A stretch of 64,000 nucleotides of DNA from Carya illinoinensis (GCF_018687715.1 NC_056767.1:1426001-1490000), one strand, 5' to 3'; shown: positions 18,600 through 29,800, counted from the first letter of the stretch. Program-made: numbers and translations. Notes: generated by a model not told the origin, from the sequence alone.

Positions 18600-19140
18600 G
18601 TAGCCCTAAAAGTGAATTCCCATTCCCTCACCCCGGTCCCGTCGCCCTCCCTCGATTCCCTCTCATTTCAACTTTCAGACTCTCTCTCTCAGATCTCTCT
18701 TGTTCTCCCCTAGCTCCCCCATTCCCTGAAGGCTGAGTCCGTGGACACTAGAGTGGGACCGTGAGTCTGTGACGGCGTGACCAACAGAAAATTTCATCTC
18801 ATTCCTGGGAAGGCAGTTCACAGCGGCAGACAGTAAGGATAAATGTCCCTTTCCGGTTTTATTTCTTGATTTCGTGAATCTGGGCATCTCGGTTTCAAAA
18901 TGTGAATTTATGATTCTTGAATCTAGGTTTCTTGTTGTTGAATCTGAATATTGTGTGATTTCGTGGTGATTACTGATTAGTGATTTCGTGGTGATTTACA
19001 GTGTTTAAACTCGGTTTCTCTTCAGCCATGTTTCTGCAAATTAACAGCTCAAATGTTTCAGTTGATAGTAAGAACATTTATATGAACGAGAAACCAGGGG
19101 ACGTAACTTGTTGCCCCAAATATCTATTTCCCTTCTGTTT
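18600..19140 (+). other. Captured host gene leader within E2 (putative)
   Basis: A CT-rich leader (tctctctctcagatctctct) is followed by a donor-like gtaagga at about 18833 and, about 160 bases later, an acceptor-like gatttacag before 19000. The region in between is T-rich like a plant 5' leader intron. This is what a transposon-captured promoter-proximal gene fragment looks like. No protein could be assigned. Confidence 0.4.
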
Positions 19141-19350
19141 CTGTCTACCCTCAATTGTGGTATTTCTTGGACCAACGGACCGACCGGACCGGACCCCCCC
19201 CCCCCCCCGGAAAGGGACCGACCGGACCGGTCCTTAGTGCATTTCGGTCCGGTCCAGGGTGGGAAAACCCTGGACCGAATTGGTCCGGTCCGGTCCGCAA
19301 ATCCCCCTGCGGACCGACCGGACCGGACCGAATTCACCCCTAATTGCAAT

Positions 19351-19875
19351 CATGTCGATTTTTTCATCCCTTAGAGCCTCCAAAACATTTCGAATCATTG
19401 TTTTTCATGATTCAAACTCCTTAAATCGTTATGTGGATGATGATCTCACTTTCAATGGAGGTGCAATATTGAACACCCTATCATATTTTCCACCTTCTTC
19501 TAGCAACTTAGCGATGGCTCGAGTATTCTTTTGAGCTTTCTTTCCTAAGGAATAGCGGAGCTTCAGATCAGGACACCAACCATTCATGCACATCTTATTA
19601 CTTTTGACATCTTCTTCAAGGAATTTTCCCACTTCTTCAATTCTTTCCCTCACATTTGTCAGCCATGTCTTAACTTCACTTGCGACTACTTCTTGATTCC
19701 ATTCGGCTCCACCAACAGATTGTTGCACTGCCTCATTCTTCTCACGTAACTTCAAAAATTTCTCTTCAAGAATCATGATATTGCTCTTGTAGGAAATAAG
19801 ATAGCCAAATTGTTCTCCGATTGGCAGAACCAAGGATTCTCCTATTTTTCCAACAATTGATGACAGAATTTCCAT
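19351..19875 (-). pseudogene. NLR 1 coiled-coil N-terminal part
   Basis: Begins at ATG 19875 with MEILSSIVGKIGE and encodes about 148 residues in one frame, with the heptad-like ILEEKFLKLREKN and WLTNVRERIEEVGKFLEED typical of CC domains in this NLR class. A frame change near 19430 leads to the linker before the NBS (DEKIDMIAI). The part ends at the 8-bp duplication attgcaat (19343-19350) bordering the hAT-like insertion. The upstream leader has a long A/T tract and no sure TATA box. Confidence 0.85.
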
Positions 19876-22600
19876 TTCTTTGAAAAGTAGTTTTCTGTTT
19901 TTGTGTTTTTTTTTTAAACTTCTTTGTTAAATAACAAGACGAAGTCTGCCTTTGCCTGTTTACCGATCAAAGAAGCAAAACACCAAAATAAAAAAAGTAG
20001 ATCAATGGAAAATTGGGAGAAAAAGATATTAAAGAAACACTAAAACGAATTAAATAGCTTTCAGAATATCACACAGAAGGAGAAATCATGTACAAGTCAC
20101 TATATGTGCCTATAACAAGAAGGTCAATTGTTATGAAATTAAATTTGTTTTTAATTAAATTGTATGCTTAGATTGAATTTATTTTCTTTTAAATTATATA
20201 AAAATGTTATGTTCTAAAATTTTTAATGTAGATTCAAAAGGCAAAAGGTCAAAAATAATAACTAAATAGTAAATGAGTAGTAAATATTGCGTAAGAATAT
20301 CACAGCTGAATACATCAACAAAGATATTTAGTTGCAGGATAGATATTTAGTCCAAGTAGTCAAGCTTTATGAAAAAAATATATATACGTAATCATCCTTA
20401 AAAAAATGAATATCTCAAACACATTTTTGTAATCATCCTTCTCAAAAACTAAATTGATTATCTGGCATTGAAAGTTTTAAGTTGGAACTCAATTTATATT
20501 AAGGCTCTGTTTATTTTGTTGTAAAAAATATTTTTGAAAATAATTTTCATGATTTCTTGGTGCTTGGATTAGCTTAGAAAAGTAAGTCTACAGAATAAAT
20601 TAATCGACAAAAAGCAAGGCCTTCTTTTTTTGGAAAACTTTTTTAGCTCAAAATTTTGAAAACAAATTTCTAATATTGCTCGGTGTAAAGACTAGCTACG
20701 ATTTATTTGGATTTGGAAACATTTTCAACTTATCTTATCATTACAAACTTGATCTCATAAATGTCAATGAGATCAAGTTTGATTGGAAAATTCGATATGT
20801 TTTATGCATATGCAAATGCAAAAATACCTCTTTTAGATAATGACTTTGCCATTTGAAAAAAAAAAAACTACCACATTAAATTATGCATGTTTGAGTCAAA
20901 ATAACAATAAAAAATTATTTTATTATTATTATTAATTTTTTTCTTAAAATAGATTTTTTTTATATATATTTTACAATTAGCATCCACTACATACATTTGG
21001 CATTAATAACACATATAATAATAAAAAAATATAATTTTTTTATATATATTATATTATAAATATAATAAAATAATAATAAAATTATATAGTATAATAAAAT
21101 GACGATGAAGGTGAATGTGAAGACAGAGTGAGAGATGAGAAAAATAATTAGTAAAATAAGATTTATAGAATAAATAATAAATATTTCAATTTGTATAATA
21201 CTATTAATAACTGTATAAAAGTATGAAAATATATAATCTACTTTAATAAAATTTAGAATCATATTATACAAATATATCTTTACTTTTGATATGCATAAAC
21301 CAATGCCTGTTAGTTCGTCCATGTTCTCTGAATCTCACATGGCATTTGTGGTTGAGGAGCCATTAACATTGGGTTGATCCCTTATTTAAAATGATAAAAG
21401 TGTATAACTATTTTTTCCTATTTTCTTGGCTGGCAGCCATTAACAGGAAAATGACCTTTTAGCGATCAAAAAGTAATATCTAAATTCTAGAAAATATTCA
21501 CTTTAATCATACAGATATATTTAACAAAAAAGTAAATATTTTTACAAAATGCCCAATAGAAAAATCACGTACTTTCTTTAAGTAAAAAGGTAAATTTTAT
21601 GATAAAAAATTATAAAATATCCTATTCTTTTTTAATAAATCTATTTTTTTATAAAATAGCTGAACAAAATTTATACTTAACATTATTAATCAACAAAAGA
21701 AAGGGTAAAAAAAAATCAACTTTTTAACTTTATAATATATTTATTTAATTTTTATTTTTTTAAAATTAATAAAATATTTTTAATCAAATCATTTTACCAT
21801 TATTTATAAATTTTTAAAATATTTTAAACATGCTATTAAAGGTTTTTTTTTTTTTTTATAACTATTAAAGATTCTTTTTTAACAGTATCAAAATGTTACA
21901 TAACAGCTAACTCCATCAATAATTGTATCGTCAAATTCCAATCAAATAATCGAAATGAAGAGGAATTTTCTCATTGACATTTTTGCAGATTGTGGGTTCA
22001 TAGTTATTTGTCCTTTTATTTTCACGCGATTTCCGTTGACAGGTTTTTTTCCCACCATGTATAGGCAAATGTAAGTAGCAAGAGAAATCATATTTATAAC
22101 AGTAGAGTATGTAAATATTGTGTAATTATTTTAAAAAATTAAATAAATATCGAATTAATATAAAAAAATTAATTTTTTAATAATAAAACATATCCTTTTT
22201 TTTAAATAATTACACAATATTTATGAGATCAAACTTGTAATGATACGATAAACTTTAATTAGTCTTGTTTGTGTTTCCTTAGGGGCAGGTTTGGGGCCTC
22301 ATAGTACAAAGTTCTTTATGATCTCATTTCATCTTATTCTAAAATATAATGTAAATACAAAATTTTTAAACTGATCATTAGAACTTTTTCAAAATTTTAA
22401 ATAAAAAATAAAAAACAATTTCAACTCTTTAAATCCTCAAACAAAAATAATATTATAAAATTATATTCTTATAATATTTTAACTTTATAATATTTTTTTA
22501 TTCAATTTTTTCTCTCACTTTTCTAATCCCAAAAAATACTCAACTCAAACTATTATTATCTCAGACTTTCTCAACTCAAAAATACTTAATCAATTTTTGG
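19876..22600. other. AT-rich upstream region of NLR 1, no gene
   Basis: Upstream leader (19876-20110) resembles 42060-42145 and 45870-45960 upstream of the other NLRs (ttatttaacaaa, ggaatatcacac). The rest is very AT-rich with long (TAA)n and (TA)n runs. A MITE-like repeat lies at 22290-22590. The open frame at 20987-21322 is isoleucine/tyrosine-rich low complexity and not credible. Confidence 0.6.
22290..22590. repeat. AT-rich MITE-like repeat (MR1)
   Basis: Begins near tttggggcctcat and ends near actcaactcaaactat, with an AT-rich middle holding ttttaaaa and ataatattataaaa units. Related stretches lie at 23215-23370, 28920-29230, 32110-32265, 32471-32652, 32826-33160, 33165-33370, 33760-33915, 36375-36510 and 46175-46450 in both orientations. 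Confidence 0.5.
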
Positions 22601-22609
22601 ATAAGTAAT

Positions 22610-23390
22610 ATGCATCCAGGTCTACAAGCTTTACTTTTTAGTACTTGAATAATTTAAAAAAAAAATTAGTATGGATGAGATTAGCCAACTATAAATCATC
22701 TTGATTATAAAACTACAGTAATTGTCATTATATGTGAGTAAACTATAAGTTAGCCAATGCCAATACTCACATTATAATACATGTATTGGCTTAGTCATAT
22801 GCTTGTGGTATATTCATAAACATTATGAACTAACAAGTATATATAGAGTTTTTGACCAATTTTAAAAATTTGTGAGCAAATAAAAGTAATTTTTTGCATG
22901 CAATAATAAAGGAATAAGTGGGGAAGTAATTAGTGAGCATGCACCTCTTAATTTTGCAAGATCAATGATTTGTTTAAGCTCTTCTGAGTTTCCAGCGTTC
23001 GCTCTGAAAAACAAAAACAAAAGCGTCTAACTCCGAGCCCACAATCTGCAAAAACTAATGAAATACAGTACGAGATTTCTTGGCCACAATTTTTGTCAGT
23101 CAGTCAAGCAAAGGATGGACTTTCTACCGTTTCCCATAGGAATTTATAATTGAGATCATGTGGTGGGTATCTAATTTCATTTCCTTTTGTTTAATTTCAC
23201 GCTGCTTTGGTTATACAAAATTATTTTAATATTTTATTTTATATAATAATTATAATTTTCTTAAATTTTTATATAAAATATAATAAATAATTCAATTTTT
23301 TTAATTTTTAAAATAAAATTAATATTAAAAAATTATATCAACTTTTAATAAAACATCTAATCTCATCTCATTTTTAACTATAGTCTATAA
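22610..23390. repeat. Segmental copy, partner of 25745-26350
   Basis: Runs parallel to 25745-26350, sharing tggataagtaatatgcatccagg-like, gatgagattagcca and caatttttgt-containing stretches and the exon-like module at 22945-23003. Confidence 0.65.
22945..23003 (-). other. Repeated exon-like module, copy 1
   Basis: On the minus strand a 59-nt block lies between tttttgtttttcag and gtgcatgc. The block is conserved with copies at 23647-23752, 26014-26072 and 28463-28576, and a truncated one at about 24676-24703. Splice-like borders are kept in all full copies. It may be a small exon of a repeated gene; no protein can be assigned. Confidence 0.5.
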
Positions 23391-23646
23391 ACTATTGATT
23401 TAACCAACTGTAGATATATAGTAGATGCCTATAACTACTTTATATTCATAAACATTATGCGCTAACAAGTATTTACAAGGTTTGTGACCAATTTTAAAAG
23501 TATTTTTGTTATTTTGCATTCATTAATTTACAAGGTAACACACATCATGATCAACAAGTACTAACTAAAAAATTTGTGACCAATTAAAAGTAATTTTTTC
23601 ATGCATTAATAAAAGAATAAGTGGAGAAGAAATTAGTAATTAGCAC

Positions 23647-23752
23647 CTCTTAATTTTGCAAGATCAAGAACTTGTTTCAGCTCTTCTGAGTTTCCAACAT
23701 TCGCTCTTAATCCTCAGACAAACAACCAGTTCAAGTCTCAACCAATCTTTCT
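23647..23752 (-). other. Repeated exon-like module, copy 2 (106 nt)
   Basis: Longer version with an extra segment directly after the cag. One frame reads DWLRLELVVCLR then SECWKLRRAETSS and stops. The same frame and stop are present in the 28463-28576 copy. Confidence 0.5.
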
Positions 23753-24675
23753 CTGAAAAACAAAAACAAAAAGCGTCTTAACTCTGAGGTGCTTGTCATG
23801 TTTTCTTAATCTATACTAACACGATTTTTGTTTCAAATATTCTTGTCTATATGCGATTGAATTTAAACAACTGTAGATATATAGTAGCTAGATGCCTATA
23901 ATTTCTTTATATTCATAAACATCATGAACTTATAACAAGTATTTACTAAGTTTTTTACCAATTTTAAAAGTATTTTTTTTTATTTGTCATTCATTTAAAA
24001 GGTAACACACATCATGAACAAGTAATTAAAAAGTTTGTGACGAATTAAAAGTAATTCCATGCATTAATAGATTTTTTAAGCTTCCATAAAAGGATAATGT
24101 TCAATGAAAAAAAAATATATAATCTTTTATAAAGAGAAATGATATTTGTAAAGCCTCAAGCAATCATTTTAAAAAAGTGGACAAATCTAAGATTCACATG
24201 AAAATTTATTTTTTAATAATGTCTTATTATTTTTAAAGGAAGTACACGAAATTCATGTATAACCTAAAATTATATCTAACATTATTATTCTTGTATATGA
24301 ATCAAGGAAACAATCACGTACGTAAGAAATTATACAAGTGCCAAACTTTGGTTGCATAGATGTTCCTCTCAGAAATTGGAAGAGTAGTAACTCTACTAGA
24401 TTAGAGAATAAAACTTGGAAATGGAAGCTGAAGAAAATAGAGCATCAAGATAAAGTCTCGGGTTCAAAGAATATATGATCTTTGCACAGATATACTTGTA
24501 GATAAATTTAATTTGAGGTGAGAATGTAATGAAAAGGACTTTTTAGAGATTATAATTTACAAGGACGTAACACACATCATGAACAAGCACTAACTAAAAA
24601 ATTTGTGACAAATTAACAGTAATTTTTTGCATGCATTAATAAAGGAATAAGTGGGGAAGAAATTAGTTATTAGTA

Positions 24676-24703
24676 CCTCTTAAATTTGCAAGATCAACGA
24701 GTA
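24676..24703 (-). other. Repeated exon-like module, truncated copy 3
   Basis: Only the donor-proximal bases (cctcttaaatttgcaagatcaa) remain. Confidence 0.4.
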
Positions 24704-24884
24704 CTACTTCTTTGTATTTGAGAAGAAAATTAATCTTGATTGCCGGATAGGTTTTATATATTTTGATATATACGTTGCTGGAGATTGTGAAAATGAAGAT
24801 AATAAAGAATTTAAAAAAACAAATTAAAATACATTCACAAAGTAGAAAAATGAAAAAATATATTATTTTTATGATGTAAGTAAG

Positions 24885-25620
24885 ATGGCTAATTCAATGT
24901 GAGGTTTAATTTTTGAATGGGAAGTCAAAAACCAACAAATGGCCGCATATTAGCCAAACTCTGTCTAAGGATTTAAGTAAACTAATGCTATTACCAATTA
25001 ATCCGACCTCTCGTTTAACCCTTAATGAAATAAAACAAAATGATGATAATTGAAAAATATTATAAATATTTTATCTCTTCTACTATTGGATAATAAGATA
25101 GATTTTAAACCAGAAAAATTAAAATTAGATTTAAAATTAACATCTTTTATATACAATTGATTAATTTCCGTTCATTTTAATAATTAGATTTTGAAAAATG
25201 CTATAAGAAAATCTTACACCACACATATCTACCTAATAATTAATATGTGACCACATATCTCCACTCTATAATTTGTCATTTTTGTCTTATTTAGACATAC
25301 AAAGTATTAAGATAAAATGTAATAAATAACAAATTACATATTAGTTAATTAGAGGTATATGATGTAAGGTTTCTATATAAAATTTCTTTCGCCAGATTTT
25401 AATCTAACTATTGATACCACATGTCGATAATTTATTTTTGTTCATACACATCATGAACAAGCATTTACAAAGTTTGGGCCAATTTTAAAAATATTTTTGT
25501 ATTTTGACATTCAAACGAACACACATCCTAAATAATTAATTGGATAAAGTGTAGAATCATAGTTTAAATTTAAATCTTATACTTTGATAGGATGTGAAAT
25601 TAGTATTTATCTAAAAGATA
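24885..25620 (+). repeat. Segmental copy, partner of 34768-35600
   Basis: About 0.7-0.8 kb shared with 34768-35600, including ccaacaaatggccgcatatt and tcatacacatcatgaacaag. It carries a peptide-like stretch LLPINPTSRLTLNEIK that is continuous in the other copy. Confidence 0.7.
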
Positions 25621-25706
25621 TAAACAGATAAAAAGATATATTTTAATTATTTATATTCTTCCATTGGAATTATGGTAATATTATATATCTAAAGAAAAAA
25701 AAAAAA

Positions 25707-25744
25707 TTGGCATTGATTTGTCGGTCTTTCGACGACAAATGCCA
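25707..25744. repeat. Conserved hairpin TGGCAT...ATGCCA, copy
   Basis: An inverted repeat (ttggcattgatttgtcg with cgacaaatgcca). Copies occur at 31830-31874 and 33459-33498, and a half copy at 36145-36170. Confidence 0.6.
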
Positions 25745-26350
25745 TATCAAATCAAAAATACTTAAATCAGTTTTTGGATAAGAAATCTGCATCCAGGTCC
25801 ACACGTAGTACTTGAATAATTTTAAAAAAATTAGTATGGATGAGATTAGCCACCTATAAATCATCTTGATTATGAGCTACACTAATTATCATTATGAACT
25901 AACAAGTATTTATAGAGTTTTTGACCAATTTTAAAAATTTGTGAGCAAATAAAAGTAATTTTTTGCATGCAATATTAAAGGAATAAGTGGGGAAGAAATT
26001 AGTGAGCATGCACCTCTTAATTTTGCAAGATCAATGATTTGTTTAAGCTCTTCTGAGTTTTCAACGTTCGCTCTGAAAAATAAAAACAAAAACAAAAACA
26101 AAAGCGTCTAACTCCAACGTGGTTGCCATGTTTTATTAACTTTGAAAGCACAATCTGCAAAAATTTAAATGAAGAAATACAGTACGAGATTTCTTGGCCA
26201 CAATTTTTGTTGGTCAGTCAAGCAAAGGAATTTATAATTGAGATCATGTGTGGATATCTAATCACATTTCCTTTTTTTTTTTTTTTTCCTTTTAGATTGG
26301 TTTGGTTATACAAAATTATTTTATTCAACTTTGAGCAAAATATTTAATAT
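25745..26350. repeat. Segmental copy, partner of 22610-23390
   Basis: Carries the exon-like module at 26014-26072 and the sequence acagtacgagatttcttggc also seen at 23066. Ends just before the target duplication of the mini-LINE. Confidence 0.65.
26014..26072 (-). other. Repeated exon-like module, copy 4
   Basis: 59-nt version like copy 1, with the acceptor tract expanded to several aaaaac units on the plus strand. Confidence 0.5.
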
Positions 26351-26396
26351 CATTTCATCTTAACTGTTGTCCATATATAATTGATTTTAATCAACT

Positions 26397-26412
26397 ATAG
26401 ATATATAGTTGC
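26397..26412. repeat. 16-bp target duplication of mini-LINE, left
   Basis: atagatatatagttgc; exact partner at 28221-28236. Confidence 0.9.
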
Positions 26413-26451
26413 TTTTTTTTTTTTTTTTTTGAAATAATGCCTCAGTACTTT

Positions 26452-27897
26452 TCATTCATCTTCTCTTCTTACAACTTTGTCATTCTTTAAACATCCCTCT
26501 ATACAAACCGGGACATCCTCAATCCATACAGTTTCTTCCTCTATAGTTAGAGCTTTTTTTGCTAAAGTATGTGCTACTGTGTTCTTTTTCCTAGATACAA
26601 ATTGTATACTCCACTCAGGGTTGTTCCTAAAATAAACTCTAATGTCTTCAACAATAGGACCGAACAATGGCAAGTCTTCCTCAGCTTCCTGCACAGCCTT
26701 CACCACTACTTTTGCATCACCTTCGAAAATTGCTTTCCGAATATTTAAAGCTATGCAAAGTTCCACTGCCTTCCTTAGTGCTACACATTCTGCCACAGCT
26801 GCATCCATCACATTTTCTCTCCTATCACACACTGCAACCAAGGCCTCCCCATGTTCATCTCGGATCATGATCCCTATCCCCATTCTGTTCTGTTTAATCT
26901 CTGTAGATGCATCCCAGTTCACCTTAACATAGTCTGGAGCAGGTTTTTCCCACTGCAAACTTCCTGTCAAACCAGATTGGACTGCTACCTGCTTAGAATT
27001 ATTACCCTGTAAGTCTTTGAACTCTTGTAGGGCTGCCCTCGTGGATATAATCTCTTTTCTTGGGCAGGCTTTTCTTCCCTCGAATAGCCAATCATTTCTC
27101 CTCAACCATACCTTTCTAAACAACACAGCCACTTCCTCCAATAGGTTCTTTGGCACTCTATTCATAAGCTTTCCCCACATGCTCAAGAAATCATTCTCGG
27201 ATCTATCCCATTTCTTAACTCCACTTTCATCCTGTCCCCATATATCATTTGCTGCAGGGCACTCCCAGGTTACCTTCCTGAGTTCCTCCACATTGCTGCT
27301 GCATTCTTCAGCTTGTAAGGCTTTTAATTGTTTTGTTTTTTCTTCCATTTCTTTCCTCTCCCTCTGTCTCATGTGCTTGCTCCAGCTTTGCAGGACTCTT
27401 CTGCTCTGATTCAGTAGGTTTATAATGCTCTTAGGCTCCCCCTCCTTCCCCCTCCAAATTTCACTCAGGAACCCCCCACAGTCCTCATCTAGAGCCCAGC
27501 TGGCCTCATATTTAAACCCCATTCTCTTCAGAGGCTCATTCCCATAGATCTGTGTGTTTAGATGTACTAAGATAGGCTTGTGGTCAGAGGTTCTTGCCAC
27601 CATAATCTCCACCCACACCTCAGAGAATAGATCTCTCCATTGAGGATTTGCTATTGCTCTATCTAGCCTTTCCTTTGTGAAGGTATCATCAGTATGGGAA
27701 TTGCTCCAAGTATACTTATCCCCCCTCCAGCCCAAATCATTGAGGTTGCCCTCCCTCAGAACTTCTCTAAATAATTCCATTTGACTCTCGGGTCTAGCCT
27801 TCCCACCCCATTTCTCATCATTTGTGAGAATCTCATTGAAATCTCCAACTATAAGCCACCCCTCATTCCCTCTCGGTTTCATGGCTTTTAACATCAA
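26452..27897 (-). CDS. LINE ORF2 derivative: endonuclease fused to RNase H
   Basis: 481 codons with no stop. Residues 1-115 are the C-terminal part of an APE-like endonuclease: LIVGDFNEI, ERLDRAIAN and TSDHKPI near residue 105. A charged linker (about 150-205) leads straight into WECPAANDIW, which normally lies after the reverse transcriptase. RNase H (RVT_3) follows with VNWDAST, AECVALRKAVEL, FEGDAKVVV and a final aspartate/histidine region. The reverse transcriptase with its YADD box is absent; the junction falls near residue 213. The start is uncertain because the endonuclease N terminus is also missing. Confidence 0.85.
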   Translation of the reverse strand: MMLKAMKPRGNEGWLIVGDFNEILTNDEKWGGKARPESQMELFREVLREGNLNDLGWRGDKYTWSNSHTDDTFTKERLDRAIANPQWRDLFSEVWVEIMVARTSDHKPILVHLNTQIYGNEPLKRMGFKYEASWALDEDCGGFLSEIWRGKEGEPKSIINLLNQSRRVLQSWSKHMRQRERKEMEEKTKQLKALQAEECSSNVEELRKVTWECPAANDIWGQDESGVKKWDRSENDFLSMWGKLMNRVPKNLLEEVAVLFRKVWLRRNDWLFEGRKACPRKEIISTRAALQEFKDLQGNNSKQVAVQSGLTGSLQWEKPAPDYVKVNWDASTEIKQNRMGIGIMIRDEHGEALVAVCDRRENVMDAAVAECVALRKAVELCIALNIRKAIFEGDAKVVVKAVQEAEEDLPLFGPIVEDIRVYFRNNPEWSIQFVSRKKNTVAHTLAKKALTIEEETVWIEDVPVCIEGCLKNDKVVRREDE

Positions 27898-28106
27898 CCA
27901 AGCCTCTCGATGGCAGCTTTCTCCTCATCTAACAATCGCATCTCCTTCCATTTTTCTGCTAGGTCCTCCATCACTTTCCACACGAGAAGTGCTTCTTCCA
28001 CTGCCGATACAAACTTCCTCCCTCTCCGCCGTGAACAGCCTAGTTCGTACTGTCCCCTAACCGCTGTACCCCTCCAGAACCTACTCAGCAACGGCCTGGC
28101 CACCAC
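27894..28106 (-). pseudogene. LINE ORF1 N-terminal remnant
   Basis: 70 codons on the minus strand ending AIERLG and a stop, overlapping the start of the ORF2 derivative by four bases. The segment KVMEDLAEKWKEMRLLDEEK resembles the first residues before DUF4283 in plant LINE ORF1 proteins. The rest of ORF1 was lost when the element was compacted. Confidence 0.6.
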
Positions 28107-28462
28107 CTCCTGATTCCCCTGCAGCCGTTATAACCGTCTCACGTACCTCACTCACTCACTCCCTCCACTTCTTTTCCCGAGAGAAAACAAAGGAGACTTG
28201 GCTAAGTGCCACAGTTGTTTATAGATATATAGTTGCTAGATGCCTATAATTTCTTTATATTCATAAACATCATGAACTTATAACAAGTATTTACTAAGTT
28301 TGCAACCAACTTTAAAAGTATCTTTGTTATTTTGCATTCATTTACAAGGTAACACACATCATGAACAAGTAGTAATTAAAAATTAGTTTATGAACAATTA
28401 AAAGTAATTTTGTGCATGCATTAATAAAGGAATAAGAGGGGATGAAATTAGTGAGCATGCAC

Positions 28463-28576
28463 CTCTTAATTTTGCAAGATCAAAAACTTATTTCAGCTCT
28501 TCCAAATTTCCAGCGTTCGCTCTGTCTTAGACACAAAACCAGCTCAGCTCTCAACCAATCTCTCCTCTCCTCTTCT
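28463..28576 (-). other. Repeated exon-like module, copy 5 (114 nt)
   Basis: Borders tttttgttttcag and gtgcatgc. One frame reads DWLRAELVLCLR then SERWKFGRAEISF and stops, matching copy 2. Confidence 0.5.
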
Positions 28577-28639
28577 CTGAAAACAAAAACAAAAGCGTCT
28601 AACTCCAAGTTGGTTGTCATGTTTTATTAATCCCATTTC

Positions 28640-29800
28640 CTTTTGTCTTTTAGTGTCCGTATTGGTCCTGCAGAACATTTTTGTTGGTTGTGTCCAAAAG
28701 GGCCAGGCCACTTTTCCGATTATTTTATTAGAGTTTGATGATATAATTATGAATAGAGTTAAAACGGTATAAAGATATTCTTGGTATATAAATATTTTTT
28801 AAAACGTTTTAATACTGTTTAAAAGAATCTTCGGCCCACTGAAAAATACAAATTTTTATAAAGGAAATATTTTTATAAAGGAAATAGATATTCCATTATC
28901 AGGCGTACTAACCTGTCAAATATAAAAACTTTAATGTTTGATTTGATTTCACAAATATTTCAAATAATTTCATCTCATTAAATTTTATCTTAATATCTAA
29001 ACACCAATCAAAAATAAATATTTTTTAATTTTAAATTTTTTTCAATTTCAAATATTTTTCAATTTTTAACTTTTTCATCTATTCATTATCTAATCATTAT
29101 AACTTTTATAAAATCTTAAATAAAATATAAAAAATAATTCAACTCTTTTTAATCTTAAAATAAAAATTATATTAAAAAATTATATTCTAACTATCTTTTA
29201 TCTTATAATTTTTTTTTCCAAATTTTCCAAACTTCACAAAATATCGTAAGTGAAATCATTTCACTACTACATTCACAAATAATGTAATTACTAATCAAAA
29301 ATTTGCCAGTAATAACTCCCAGCTCCTGCTGGGAGACTTCAACATTATTCAACCGAAAAAGTCATTTTTTCTGTTAATGAAAGTACTGTATTCTTAACAC
29401 TTATCATTAATATTTATTATTTTATTATTATTTTTTTACATATTTTTTATTATTATTCATAATTCTTCTCAACACTCAAACACATTTCTAACAACCTAAC
29501 TACACCAATTGTTGGAACACAAAATTTACAATAAATATTGCCGCCTCATATAATTTGACACAACTCAACACTATAATAGTTGCTATCGTTCAGTGATTAT
29601 TTATTTTTATATTTAAGTTTTACCTAAATCATCAATTAAAATAAAACTTTGACGTTGTTTTAGATCTTGGAAATCATTTGTCATGAGCAAATTTTTACTA
29701 AATTTCAAAGTAAACTTTATTTCCATGTTTAGTCAAAAACTCATCTATTTGAAAGGAATTAATATTAGAAAAATCTAAATTTGTGAAGAAAAGTGTTTAC
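28640..29800. other. AT-rich intergenic DNA with MITE-like repeat
   Basis: No credible frame. A MITE-like repeat of the MR1 type lies at about 28920-29230. Confidence 0.5.

Larger units (their letters stand above)
17581..19342. mobile_element. hAT-like DNA element E2, 1.76 kb
   Basis: Non-autonomous element with terminal inverted repeats taggggtg/caccccta, 8-bp duplication attgcaat on both sides and no transposase frame. Subterminal regions are dense in ggtccggtc units in both orientations, as in hAT elements. The interior is AT-rich (17760-18460), then carries four AAACGGCGYCGTTT palindromes (18465-18596) and a gene-like leader (about 18600-19140). It splits the NLR at the codons just before the P-loop. 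Confidence 0.85.
12194..19875 (-). pseudogene. CC-NBS-LRR disease-resistance pseudogene 1
   Basis: Minus-strand NLR of the At4g27190/RPS2-like type: coiled coil, NB-ARC, leucine-rich repeats. Exons are inferred at 14622-19875 (with insertions), 13769-14372 and 12194-12912, with introns 14373-14621 and 12913-13768 bounded by GT/AG. Two hAT-like elements interrupt the first exon (17581-19342 before the P-loop, 15748-16679 after the MHD motif). At least two frameshifts occur (near 17160 and 15580), and stops occur near 15225 and 15070-15020. NLRs normally act in the cytosol as immune receptors; this copy cannot make a full protein. The exon order and reading direction are clear. Confidence 0.9.
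26413..28220 (-). mobile_element. Compact LINE derivative without reverse transcriptase
   Basis: A minus-strand retroelement bounded by an exact 16-bp duplication atagatatatagttgc (26397-26412 and 28221-28236) with an A-tail (poly-T at 26413-26431). Reading leftwards: leader and ORF1 start (27894-28220), then an ORF2 derivative joining endonuclease to the C-terminal region and RNase H (26452-27897). The whole reverse transcriptase and most of ORF1 are missing. It belongs to a different LINE family from those at 1-10 kb. The empty site can be seen in the paralogous stretch at 23873-23890. Confidence 0.88.

Noticed and set aside
20987..21322. 111-codon minus-strand frame
   Set aside because: Almost entirely I, Y, L and F from AT-rich low-complexity DNA.
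26642..28113. Plus-strand frames across the mini-LINE
   Set aside because: Antisense shadows of the endonuclease/RNase H frame.
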